In this document: piece after piece, positions 11,093 through 21,165 of the stretch | Layout: every line of letters begins with the position of its first letter | How positions within the stretch are numbered: the stretch's first letter is position 1 | Source: Chrysogorgia sp. JL179-B06 | Taxonomy: Eukaryota > Cnidaria > Anthozoa > Scleralcyonacea > Chrysogorgiidae | Reading direction: 5' to 3' | Length of the DNA: 64,000 nucleotides | NCBI GenBank assembly: GCA_035772405.1 | Contig: JAYKKM010000452.1 | Location: forward strand, 1,822,001 to 1,886,000 | Translations under genes and position numbers: made by a program | The notes under the pieces: generated by a model | Databases searched by the model: none | Seen by the model: the letters and a program-made list of their open reading frames with translations, nothing else | What the model was told of the DNA's origin: nothing

Positions 11093-12279
11093 TGCTAATC
11101 TCGACGGAATTTTTTCCCGCGCTTTTTTATGCAAGGCGAAGTGAAAGTAGCCTTTATGTCGGAATATATATATATTTGTATGTATGGTAAACGATCCTTT
11201 ATTGTTGCCGTGGTAACAAAGGAAAATTGGGGTTAGAGAGGGATAATTTGGCAGACGAAAGGGTTAAGTTAGGATTATTAGGGTTAGGAATTGTGATTAT
11301 AAACGGCTTTTTGGTGGTTACATTTGGCGTTTAAATTTAAATTGACGTCAGCGCGACAAACGTACCTTTACGCCGCCGCCCCCCCCCCCCCCCCCCACGA
11401 AAACCGAAAGCGGTTTTTTTGAGGGGAGCGGCTTTGGGATTCCAGAGCGGGCGGACTTGCAGAACCTCTGGACTAAAGCATCAAATTATACAGACTTTAT
11501 CAGCTGATTTCAAGTTGTAGACTGCAGTGTTGACGGGCAAGAACAGACACAAATACAGGTAAACAAATTAATAATTTCTCAAATAATGGATAATAATAGT
11601 ACTCTGCGAGTCTGTGTTGAGCAATTAATTTGCCTTTTCTGCATAGTTTTTTTGGTTAGGGTTAGTAATTTGGCTAGATTTAGGGTTAGGTTTAGGGTTT
11701 TGATGATATTAGGTTAGCATTTCGTCGTACGGCATGCAAATTTTCAAACATTTACATATTCAGATCTTTAGAAATATATTGTTTTCAAAATATTAAAATT
11801 AGCATAGCATGACCAGTTGCTACGACCAGCTTCGCCACTGTGTTTTACTAACTTCTTGAGTGCCATTATAACTCTATAATCACACAAGACAAAGTTTTTT
11901 ATTCCTTTTATAAAATAACACCATTAAATTAACACTAAAAGTCCTTGAAAAATGCAGATTAACTGTTATAAGCGGCGTTGCTATGTGCGTTGCTAGGAAA
12001 CATGTTAGCGATTTTAGCGATGAAAATATATTCAACGTTGCAGTTAAAACACTCTCTTGTGTTAGTACCTTGATTAGTCTTGTATCCAGGTATTCTTTGA
12101 CTTCCTTTTGTGATTTACACTACGTCAAAAACGACAAAATCTACGCGAGGAACACGTCAGCTTAGCTATGCTTTAATATTGACTTATAATGACACGGTTT
12201 TTTATCTCAATCAGACAGCGTGTTATCGTTCATTTACTTCCGATTATTTTATAATACTAGATATATTGCATGGATATGT

Positions 12280-13123
12280 TAGCCTACGTCATAGTCTGTG
12301 AAATTTTGAAAACCACAGACTATGAACCAGCGCCGTTAATCGTGTTCTGTGACGTAGCTACTATAAGGAATTTAAATAGTAGACCATGATTGGTCGCTTA
12401 GAAAATTTAGTTAATACGCGATATTCAATTGGTTAAGAACTACTTCCGTTTTCAATGTTCGTCATGCATGTTGTTTACCACGAAGACAGTTTCTCAGCCG
12501 CCTCAACGTTTCCTTGTAAACGAGACTATTAAAGAGTTTGCTAATACTTTCAAAGGATGACTGTTTATAGTCGGCATAATTTTGGTTCAAGGATGATCAA
12601 ACAGTCGAAGAGATGCGGGAATCGAATTGTTAATCATACGATATTTGCAGGTAGCCGTCGAGTGCCGATTCTCGTTTAATATGCTGTTTCGTTTTAGCTT
12701 TTCAGCTTGTCCTATTTGTCTATTAGAACTAAGTTTGCTCTTCATACGATTTCTTAAACTTTTACTGAATACTCGTTAGTTGCTATTAAAGCATAGACTT
12801 GCTCCAAGTCTGCCTCTTGATTGTTTCGGGTTTGCTTCGAGAATACGGGTTTGTTTCGAGACAGGTTCTTTTCAAAACCTTGAAACAAACCCGTCTTTGA
12901 AACCAAACCACTCTCGAAATAAACCCGTCTTCTCGAAACAAACCCGTCTTTAAGTAAACCCGAAACAATCAAGAGGCAGACTTGGAGCAAGTCTATACTA
13001 TAAGGCATAACACAATCTATTGCGAATAATCGGCATAAATTACAGAACACACAATTTGACTCTGATGCACAGACGCTACTTAGCGCCGCCTTTTTGCGCC
13101 CGCGAGCGTCTGTACGCAGGCTA
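12280..13123. mobile_element. Non-autonomous DNA transposon with 8-bp TSD
   Basis: An 844-bp insertion absent from the homologous copy at about 47213. It is flanked by the direct repeat GGATATGT (12272-12279 and 13124-13131). Short terminal inverted repeats begin TAGCCTACGT on the left and TAGCCTGCGT on the right (reverse complement). An 8-bp duplication fits hAT or Mutator-like transposases. No transposase is encoded. It contains a long internal hairpin at 12790-12997. Confidence 0.85.
12790..12997. repeat. Long internal hairpin (about 40-bp arms)
   Basis: AGACTTGCTCCAAGTCTGCC and the following ~20 bp (12796-12836) are exactly mirrored at about 12956-12996, with a 120-bp loop. The loop itself holds several GTTTGTTTCGAGA-type sub-repeats. 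Confidence 0.85.
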
Positions 13124-14487
13124 GGATATGTCAGCTCAACCAACAAGCAGGTGAAGTGCACCCTTGATCAATGTGGTGATAATGTGATATAATTTACTGT
13201 AATGCATTGCATCAATGACAATGTTGTGCTTTTAATTTTTGTATGGGCATAAAGGCATTTGTACATTTGAGTAGTGTAAACATGCATTGTACAGGTTTAT
13301 AGACCTAGTGTTTCTGGGGAAACAGTTCTGTCTTTGGAATAGAACTGCATATGCAATGCCGGTTTTATATATATTTAAGCTACTCTTGTTGAAGTGCTTT
13401 CTGAAGGATATATAAAGTAGATTTTATTAACATAGATTTTATTACATTTCTTACAAACAAACAATCAATCAAATGTAAAATTAATATAATATGTGTGATC
13501 ACTCGAACTAAAAGTATTACCTTCATCAACAAATCTGGCAACACACTAATTGGGCATGCACCAAAAGAGCATTTATATGTGCATTTTTTTAAATTGGGAC
13601 AATAAAATATGATTCTGCACATATAAATTAAACAGCTTTATTCCCATGGAACTGAACCTGAGAGACTTTTTTTGAATATCATCATCTTGTAATCTGTTAT
13701 AAATAGGGCTTCACTTTTGTAACTAATTAATGTGTCATTTTGATAAAGGAGCAGGGTCCCGATACATTAAAACTAAGCAAATGTGTTCAGAGTTTTTTTT
13801 GAAGGTGCGGTATATACAGTAATGTTTATAAACCTGAACAGAAGAAGATATATGCCGTAGAATCTGTTTATATGCCATGGGATTATACAACAATTACTTC
13901 CAAAGGGGTTTTGAGTGGGAGAGATTATAAACGGTATAGAAAAATGTTTCAAATTGCATAACAGGCAAACTGTTGGCACTTTTTTACTCAAGTTTTTGCT
14001 TAATAATAATAGTAACAAATATCAACTAGAATTTATAATAATGTGAAAAATGATGCCCTGTATTATATATAGCAAAACCTGCTAGACACGTTATGTAGCA
14101 GCCTCAAAATGGTTAATTGTCAGTAGTGAGACTTTTTGTACGCTTTGAGTTTTGAGTGCTTTGATTGACATCACAGTGTGACATCACAGTGAGGATCCGG
14201 CCTTTACATATCAAACAAATCTTAATCATTGCAGGTTGATATAATTGCACCCAAAAAAGTAAACACTTTGAGTTATTTAGTTATTTAGTTTGATGTCTAA
14301 TTATGAAACAATGAAATTCAGAACAACACAAGCTTGATAGTTTAAAGGCTCTCAGAGATACATGTAGTGTATACTATAAGTCCATTCGATTGGCAAATCA
14401 ATGGGTCCGTTATCGATTTTTAAGTAAAATAACTAAGGACTACGCTATTACGGCGGGCGAGGGGTTGTTGCGTACATATATTTCTAG

Positions 14488-15625
14488 TATGGTTAATAAA
14501 AGATACTACATACGTAGACATCCACAACGTAGAGCTGACAAATGCAAATTTCAATGTTATATATAAAAATAGTAAGATATATCTGGTTTTTATGATGGCC
14601 ATAAATCATATTTGATGAACACAATAAAAATCATGAATCTGCAATATTTATAAACATATCAAGAAATCAAATTGGAAAATACGTCGTCCCAACAGTACAA
14701 AAATTTCACAAAAAATATGATGGAAAAATACATTGAAAAAAATCGGATAATATCAAAACGGGGGAATATTTGGGATGACCACGCATTGCATTCCAAAAAT
14801 TGGTTTCAATTTCGGATACAAGTCTGTCATATACTTTATATGAAGTTTACAGTGTTTAAACTGACGCCAATTGGGATGAACCAATTTGGATGAACTTGAC
14901 CTCATTTTTTGTGTAATATAAAATTACCATATATTGATAATACTGATATGTATCATGAAAATAAAAAGCCATTTTGCCAACTGACATGTTGCTTAAGGAC
15001 CTAGACAGATTAACGCGCGCGGGCGTTATGCAAACACAATTATATCAACAATCCTCATGTTACGCTGCTATTAAAGAAAACATCATTTCTAGTTTTAATT
15101 AGAACATAATCAGTATCATAACAAATAATCGGCGACGATAACAAGTAATGGCCTCGTTGCGATAACTATTCTAGTTTGGTAATTGCAGATCATTCATGAG
15201 GCAGAAGGGATACGATACTGTACCAATTGATATCCGATTGTTAGCACCACAGCGAGATAGCAAGCGCGCGAGTGACACGCTCCACTCCAATAACTCGTTC
15301 CTATACCTCGCATATCAACGAGTTCAAAACTAGTTTTATAATAGTATATAAGTTATAGTATTTAAAATTATACTTTCAAAATTAGAAATACTCTTGTTCC
15401 TATTGTTGAGAGAAACAAGAAGGCAATGCTTTCTCAAAACAATTACAGAAATTCGATTTATTTTTTGTGTGTGATAAACTGTAAGTTGCGAGTAATGATA
15501 TCGTGTTCAAACAAGGTTACTTTAATTTGTCATTCATAGGTGTTGTAAATTCCCTGCCAAATTTAAATTTCTGCACACAAGTATATCCCTATACTTATAT
15601 TAATAAGGGTAAAATAATCAAAATA
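14488..15625. other. Intergenic sequence left of the Polinton
   Basis: About 15005-15330 is a diverged copy of repeat sequence also seen at 900-1010 and 5520-5720 (the CAGATTAACGCGCGC and ATAATCGGC blocks). The rest shows no gene. Confidence 0.5.
15620..15625. repeat. Polinton target-site duplication, left
   Basis: AAAATA immediately precedes the AGT terminus and is repeated exactly at 34418-34423. Six base pairs is the standard Polinton duplication length. Confidence 0.95.
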
Positions 15626-15796
15626 AGTAGTATAGAGAGTGGGGGTGCGAGCCCAATCGATGTTAACCGTAAATATAAATACCAAAACATCGCCAAATTT
15701 TGCCAAATCGCGATTCGACAAAGTTTGGTGTCATTTCGGTAATTCTACATTTACGGAAAACATCGAATAAGCTCGCACCCCCACTCTCTATACTAC
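15626..15796. repeat. Terminal fold-back hairpin inside the TIR
   Basis: The first 26 bp from 15627 (GTAGTATAGAGAGTGGGGGT...) recur exactly in reverse complement at 15771-15796. The intervening arms pair imperfectly around a central AATCGCGATT. The same structure lies at the right end (34247-34417). Confidence 0.9.
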
Positions 15797-15952
15797 AATG
15801 GCGGTCGTTAATCAAGCTAGACACCCCTCACGTTTTCTACTCAATTGATGTCAAACACACGCGAGACTAACGAACCACACCAAATTTATACCAAATCGCG
15901 ATTTTCGCTAAATTTGGTGTTATTTCAGTCATATTTTAAAAAATAGAAAGTG

Positions 15953-16215
15953 TCGTTTCAACATTTTCACAAATTTATGTCAAATCGCATTTAGGAAAAA
16001 TAGTCGTTTCAACATTTTCACAGGTTTACGTCACATTTAAAAAAAATAATAGAAAGTGTCGTTTCAACATTTTCACAAATTTATGTCACATTTTAAAAAT
16101 AGTCGTTTCAACATTTTCACAAATTTGTCAAATCACATTTAGGAAAATAGTCGTTTCAACATTTTCACAAATTTGTCAAATCACATTTAAGAAAATAGTC
16201 ATTTCAACGCTTTTA
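15953..16215 (+). repeat. Subterminal repeat array, left
   Basis: Six copies of a GTCGTTTCAACATTTTCACA core spaced 44-56 bp apart (about 15953, 16003, 16058, 16102, 16150, 16198). Each is followed by AAATTTATGTCAAAT-type sequence, and the last copy is diverged. The right TIR carries them in reverse. Regular subterminal spacing suggests binding sites for a replication or integration protein. Confidence 0.85.
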
Positions 16216-16303
16216 CAAATTTATGTATCGTAAAAGTGTCTCACGCGTGATAAAATTGCCACCTGTTATGCAAATTAGATTATTGCCACCTGTTAATAAT
16301 AGA

Positions 16304-16819
16304 TTAGTCCGTTTGTTCACTATTTTCATTGTTTGTCGCACTTCTAAAATGGTGATCGTACACATATTTCGACGTTGTGATTCCTCCCGACAACAAACCC
16401 AAGAAAGGCACATACGGTGTCACAACCGCGACAATGCTCTCAACGTCTTTTTTTAGTAGCGGGTCTTTTTGCAACTCGTCATTTAGTTCGTCAGGGTTCT
16501 CAATAGCGTTCAACCCATCCAGTAAGCTAGCGAATTTGCTGATTAGCAAGTCAGTGAGAAAAGCGTTTGCAATTTCCATTCTCTTCAACTCATATTGGTG
16601 CCATATCTTGTCGATAACCTTTGCGGACGCTTTTTTAATGTACGCTTCAGATTGGCTTACCATACCATCACCAGACAGTCTAATAAGTTCGGCTCTCCTA
16701 ACGTCAATGTCGTCTTCCACAGTCGAGGCACTAGCGGCTTGAGTATCCTCAACTAATTCCTCAATCGTGGGGTTTTCTTCACTTTTGCGTTTCACCATCG
16801 CGCTATTAATTATACCCAT
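16304..16819 (-). CDS. Polinton small protein of unknown function
   Basis: 171 residues, the last gene of the leftward block, starting 4 bp after the ATPase stop codon. The N-terminus is acidic and polar. A helical middle follows (IWHQYELKRMEIANAFLTDL), then a conserved-looking hydrophobic end (VVTPYVPFLGLLSGGITTSK). I do not recognise a domain. Its last ~30 codons lie inside the left terminal inverted repeat, so the right repeat carries a second copy of this C-terminus at 33647-33739 on the plus strand. A virion or assembly role is plausible from position only. It ends with TAA. Confidence 0.7.
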   Translation of the reverse strand: MGIINSAMVKRKSEENPTIEELVEDTQAASASTVEDDIDVRRAELIRLSGDGMVSQSEAYIKKASAKVIDKIWHQYELKRMEIANAFLTDLLISKFASLLDGLNAIENPDELNDELQKDPLLKKDVESIVAVVTPYVPFLGLLSGGITTSKYVYDHHFRSATNNENSEQTD

Positions 16820-16822
16820 ATT

Positions 16823-17422
16823 TTATTGCGGAATAACAACTTCGTAACTGTATGGGTAGCGTAGTGAGATTTCAAGTCTAGCGTACTTATTATTTTTTAA
16901 TGCGGTCACAATCGTCGACGCTTCTTCTTTGCTAATGTGTCCAAGGTAATCGTCAATAACAACCTTCATATCACTCTTACTCGGACAGTAGAAGCAAGTG
17001 AGCTTACTAATGTTTTCTCTATACGGTTTTGCGATCGACGTCAGTTGTTGCGTGATAACAATAACGCTCAACATAAAATGTCGCGCACTAAAAGCCAAGT
17101 TGACCAATTGACTAGTCCTATTCTTGACGTCCTGTCCACTTGCACAGTCGTCGAACACAATCAGAGTGTTAGTGCCTTTAAAAACGTTAGTTACACACTT
17201 GAGAACAGCGTCGACGTTATCCTGTGCACAGTCTATCGCTAACACGTCAGGGTCACGTACATATTTCCAATCTTGATACGCTCTATTCCACTCGAAAGTA
17301 GGGCAAATCAACACAATGTAGTCAAACTTACCGCGATACTCAGATTCCAATGTTTCCAGCAAATAATGTGTCTTACCACAAGCTGTCATCCCAACAATTA
17401 GTGCATTAAACGGAGTCTCCAT
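16823..17422 (-). CDS. ATP: Genome-packaging ATPase (FtsK/HerA, A32-like)
   Basis: 199 residues. The Walker A loop GMTACGKT lies at residues 11-18 and the Walker B TLIVFDDCA ends near residue 94. A sensor-like VIVITQQLTSIAKPYREN block follows. These are hallmarks of the poxvirus A32/adeno-like packaging ATPase carried by Polintons, which pumps the genome into capsids. The length fits the family. The frame is intact from an ATG and ends TAA. It lies 15 bp downstream of the capsid gene, in the usual capsid-ATPase cluster. This is one of the few hallmark genes here without a visible lesion. Confidence 0.92.
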   Translation of the reverse strand: METPFNALIVGMTACGKTHYLLETLESEYRGKFDYIVLICPTFEWNRAYQDWKYVRDPDVLAIDCAQDNVDAVLKCVTNVFKGTNTLIVFDDCASGQDVKNRTSQLVNLAFSARHFMLSVIVITQQLTSIAKPYRENISKLTCFYCPSKSDMKVVIDDYLGHISKEEASTIVTALKNNKYARLEISLRYPYSYEVVIPQ

Positions 17423-17437
17423 TAACTCGCGTTTGAT

Positions 17438-18676
17438 TTAATACTGGATTGATTGCAGCCCATTGTTCATGAAGTTGACCAACCCATCGCTCATCACAAA
17501 CACCCTGCACATAACATTCGCAGTCGTCGCTTTCTTAGTGATTTCAAGAAGCACACCAGATTGTGTGTTCACAATTTTCTTGCCAGTGGCCACGTTGTAA
17601 TTATCTTGAACGCTCCTCAAGTCAATGACTAACGCGAAGCCATCTTTATAGAACTTCTGTATGGTCATGAACTGAGCGTGTTCTTCACCCAACCCAAACA
17701 ACCGTTTCGCCTCTGCGTAGAACTTCGACTTTGGAATGCCTTGTGAGTACACGCTATTTGGCACACCTTCAATTGTGACTCTAACACTCTCGATATTTGG
17801 GTAAAGAAACTCCTCACTGTCTGCTCGCACCTTATTCGTGAATAACAACACAATTGCCTTCATGCTTTTTCTTGGAAGATTAACATTCTAGTTCACAATG
17901 GTCGTGCCTTTATCCCATTCAGTGGTTTTCATCAACGTAACGTGTTCGTATGACAAACTACGACCACTTGCGTACAACGACGTTATTTCATCAGAGAGCT
18001 CCTGATTATCAATCGTTTCGTACTCAAGTTCGAGGTTCTCCAGAGTGTATCTGCCCACGCTCTCATTGGATTGCGCCACCATGATGTCTGTGGCCTTCGG
18101 AAGTGTGATCACATACTGCAAGTTGTTATTCATGCTAAAAGGAGCGTACAACCCATGGTCATTCATGATCCTACCAAGCTTAATCCGCTGTTTCGTTCCA
18201 ATCACACCAAACATCAACGCATCACTAACCTTAGCGGCATTTCCACTTGTCGCGCCACTGTCGTCCTTAGAAATTAACTTTCTCAAGTTCTCAGAGCCAA
18301 CACCATAGTCAATCATTTGGTCTCGCGCAGTAGCACTTTCCCAAAGGTAACGATAAACACCAGTGTAATTTTCCCCATTGTTGTCATACACAGTTTCTCC
18401 AGCTAGTCTCACAACAAGCTTCTCGCAAAGTAACTTACTCACATTGTTTAAGAACCAACTTTTGTCATTCACATTCTTAAAGTCGAACACTAAACCCAAC
18501 GATCCAGGCACCAAACAGCTACTAACCTTGAGCTTCGGTACATCAATGTAAAGTTCCTCACCAGGACTGACTTTATTAGGGTTCAACGTGATCACATGCT
18601 GCGTTCTCACCCCTTTTATGACGCCCATGGTCGCTCGTCTAAAACCGGGACTCAATTCTGCTGACGTGACGTTCAT
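17438..18676 (-). pseudogene. MCP: Major capsid protein (double jelly-roll), interrupted by TAG
   Basis: 413 codons in one frame, with an in-frame TAG at 17888-17890. The upstream part (262 residues) contains LVVRLAGETVYDNNGENY and YRYLWESATARDQMIDYG. The downstream part (from about 17887) contains VRVTIEGVPNSVYSQG, FALVIDLRSVQ and NTQSGVLLEI. These are characteristic of the F54H12.2-type capsid protein of metazoan Polintons, which forms the pseudo-hexagonal shell. There is no frame change across the stop, so it is a single nonsense lesion (or readthrough site). A downstream ATG at 17861-17863 could start the C-terminal piece, but half a capsid protein is unlikely to assemble. Confidence 0.85.
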
Positions 18677-18728
18677 ATACTTTACACATATTTTGTTATC
18701 TTCGAAGCTGAGACCCTCGAAGATGAGA

Positions 18729-20147
18729 TTACCGTTTTAGCTTGTAATGGTCATAAGCGAACCACGCAAATATCACTGCGAGCACCCACAGATTTTGAGC
18801 CAACCACGCGAGACCCTTCGCACCCAACGTCAACGCATTATAAACTAAGTTAGCTAACCCAACAGCCCATGGACCCATCCTCATTATCGCGTTCTTAACA
18901 GCCTGTGCGAATGACCTCGTGGCCATAGCGCCTTTCATAACAGCAGATCTCCCAGCGATAATAATAGTTGTTATAATTCCAGCCACTGAAATTGCCACAG
19001 CGCTCAACCCGACTATATTTTCTTTAGCCCATTCCTTAAATTTCTGAAACCTGTCAATGTCGACTTCTTGTTGCTCTCTAACCTCCTCTATTTGCCGCTG
19101 TTCAATAACTCTGTCTCTAGCCTTTCTAAGTCCAATCATTCTTTCAACTAGATCAATACGCTCTTTTTTCTCCGCGGCCGTGAGGCCTTCTCTGTTGAGT
19201 TCTGCCAATCTCCTACTCGTTTCATCTATCGCCTTTTGAAAATAGTCTGCTTGTGTTTGCAACGCACCAGTGTCACCTATTCTTGATTCACGCAACACGC
19301 TATCGCTTGGATTAACGACACCATTCAGATCACGGTTCTCGTTTGGTGTTAGCCCAAGTATGTCGTCGTGGCCCACTCTTGTCTCGATTACTGGGAAGTC
19401 GTCTGGGACTACTTCTGTTGTGACAGCTGTTGTCTCTGTATTCTCAGGGATTTGACTAACTAACTGTCTGAACTGCTCAATCGCGTTTTTACTACTCGCG
19501 TCTTTACTGTAGACCAAGCCTTTTTTCCCAGGTATTAGAATTCGTTTGGGTTTTCCATATTTACCATCTTTGTTTATCGGTTTGAAAAGAATAGCCCCTG
19601 AGTCCGTAACCTGCGACCTGTTAACTATTTTCCTTGACGCGTCGTCGCGGCCGAGCCCCTTTTTGCTTAATTTACGTATTTTCCTATTTATTAGCTTGAT
19701 TCTTTTTACGTTGTTTTCTGTTAGCTCTTTGTTGGACGCTTTTAGCTCACCCAGTCTTTTCTTAATTTCCTCCTCCTCTTCAAAAGCTATACTGAAACTT
19801 ATGTCATTGACGTCACCATATGACTCCTGTCCAACAAACTCTACTGTTGGGACTTCTGTGTTAGTCCCCCTTATTGTCACCGTTTCACCATCACCAGTGT
19901 CGATAAACGACGTCTCTTTTTCTCGAGGCCTTCTATCTTGCTCGTCCTGAAGTCTGTTCATTCTCTCAGACAATTTTTCGTACTCAACACGCTAAACGTC
20001 TGGCATGTCACCGCTGATGTACTTACCGTCAAGTGAATTGTAAGCTTGAGTAACACTTTCAAGTTCGGCATCTATTTGATCATCAGTGTAGACTCTACCA
20101 AGGTTCTCCATCTCGATCTCATCGAAATCTCCCCCACCTTCAGCCAT
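18729..20147 (-). pseudogene. Coiled-coil membrane protein, paralogue A (TAG-interrupted)
   Basis: The frame runs from an ATG at 20145-20147 to TAA at 18729, with an in-frame TAG at 19992-19994 about 51 codons in. The next in-frame ATG is at 19959-19961. The long downstream part is charged and helical (ERMIGLRKARDRVIEQRQIE) and ends in hydrophobic segments (IITTIIIAGRSAVMKGAMAT, then LGAKGLAWLAQNLWVLAVIF). It is a tandem duplicate of the gene at 20206-21159. I know this type from cnidarian Polintons only as an uncharacterised protein. A membrane-associated or internal virion role is a guess. Confidence 0.75.
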
Positions 20148-20212
20148 ATTACATTAGCTCACATTTTGAATGTCGCTTTCTGGTATCCATGAATCACGTT
20201 CGCTTTTAGTTT
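20148..20212 (-). repeat. Duplicated remnant of the integrase 3' end
   Basis: This segment just upstream of paralogue A matches 21160-21222, the last ~18 codons and stop of the chromodomain frame. The tandem duplication that made paralogues A and B therefore took the tail of the integrase gene with it. The stop is TAA here and TAG in the integrase copy. Confidence 0.85.
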
Positions 20213-21159
20213 AAATAATTGTACGCAAGCCACGCAAATGTCACCGCAAGTACCCACAAATTCTGAGCTAACCAAGCGAGACCCTTTGCACCCACCACCA
20301 GCGCGTCATAAACTAAGTTAGCCAACCCAACAACCCATGGACCCATCTTCGTTATCGCGTTTTTAACAGCCTGTGCGAACGACCTCGTAGCCATAGCGCC
20401 TTTCACAACAGCAGACCTACCAGCGATAATAATAGTTGTTATAATCGCAGCTATCGCAATGGCTAAAGCACTCGACCCAACCATATTTTCTCTAGCCCAC
20501 TTCTTGAACTTCTGCAACCTGTCAATGTCAACTTCTTGCTGCTCTCTAACTTCCTCCATTTCTCGCCGTTCAATAGACATGTCTCTAGCCCGTCTAAGTC
20601 CAACCATTCTTTCATACAGATCAATATACTCTTCATTCTCTGCGATCGTGTGGCCCTCTCCATCGATCTCTGCTATTCTTTTGTTCGCTTCATTTATCAA
20701 GTGTTGAAAATGGTTTGCTTGTATTTGCAATGTACCAGTGTCGCCTATTCTTGACTCAGACATCACACTCTCGCTTGGATTGAGCGCGCTATTCAACTCA
20801 CGGTTCTCGATTGGTGTTAGTCCAGGTATGTCGACGTACTCCGCGTGTGTGGTGTCTATCAATGGCGCACTCCTCGCGACGTCTAATTCGTAGTCTTTTG
20901 CGTTGTCATTAATCCGCGTCTCAATATCACTAAAGGCCTCCTCCATGTGTTGACGCATTCTTCTACCACGCTCAAGAACCAGCCCACTCCTCACTTTAGT
21001 TAGTCTAACTCTCTCGCCGACTGCGACGTTTGGATCGTCCCAAGCTAGTTCACTATCTTGAGTGGCCTTTTCAAGACTGTACTTTAGTTCATCGTCAGTG
21101 GTATCCTTGTATTCATTAGAGCCCTCCATCTCAAGGTCATCGAAACCACCTTCAGCCAT
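20206..21159 (-). CDS. Coiled-coil membrane protein, paralogue B
   Basis: 317 residues, intact, ATG at 21157-21159, ending TAA. The N-terminus is acidic (MAEGGFDDLEMEGSNEYKD). The middle carries the shared SRIGDTGTLQIQANHFQ block and a charged helix. The C-terminus has two or three hydrophobic segments nearly identical to paralogue A. The ATG is in frame with, and 9 bp after, the TAG that ends the chromodomain. Relative to A, it lacks the 110-150-residue basic stretch between the N-terminus and the shared block. Function unknown. Confidence 0.85.
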   Translation of the reverse strand: MAEGGFDDLEMEGSNEYKDTTDDELKYSLEKATQDSELAWDDPNVAVGERVRLTKVRSGLVLERGRRMRQHMEEAFSDIETRINDNAKDYELDVARSAPLIDTTHAEYVDIPGLTPIENRELNSALNPSESVMSESRIGDTGTLQIQANHFQHLINEANKRIAEIDGEGHTIAENEEYIDLYERMVGLRRARDMSIERREMEEVREQQEVDIDRLQKFKKWARENMVGSSALAIAIAAIITTIIIAGRSAVVKGAMATRSFAQAVKNAITKMGPWVVGLANLVYDALVVGAKGLAWLAQNLWVLAVTFAWLAYNYLN

Positions 21160-21165
21160 ATTACA

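Larger units (their letters stand above)
11036..14487 (+). mobile_element. T-hairpin repeat family, copy 1
   Basis: A dispersed repeat of 3.45 kb, including an 844-bp insertion. It aligns with 46198-48690, with the same blocks in the same order, and its ends match shorter relatives at 35130-36206 and 56800-57560. The 5' end TCCCCTCGCCCG folds into a two-armed hairpin at 11039-11092. The complementary CGGGCGAGGGG lies about 25 bp inside the 3' end (14454-14464), which then reads TTTCTAG. No transposase was seen. Asymmetric terminal inverted repeats, a TC start, a CTAG end and no target duplication are compatible with a non-autonomous Helitron/Helentron-like element; that class is my inference. 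Confidence 0.7.
15626..16396 (+). repeat. Polinton left terminal inverted repeat (771 bp)
   Basis: It matches the reverse complement of 33647-34417 over its full length, with about two mismatches (near 16330 and 16372). In order it holds a terminal fold-back (15626-15796), a second short inverted motif, six subterminal repeats, and the 3' end of the first gene. Confidence 0.95.

Noticed and set aside
17438..17863. A separate small capsid-related gene
   Set aside because: It is in the same frame as the upstream 262-residue part and contains the C-terminal half of the same capsid family, so I treat the pair as one interrupted gene.
19057..19950. Plus-strand serine/leucine-rich open frames over the membrane paralogue
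   Set aside because: They lie antisense to a well-supported coding frame and have low-complexity composition.
18729..19973. Start of membrane paralogue A at 19973
   Set aside because: That codon is TTG; homology with paralogue B shows the frame begins at the ATG at 20145-20147, before an in-frame TAG.
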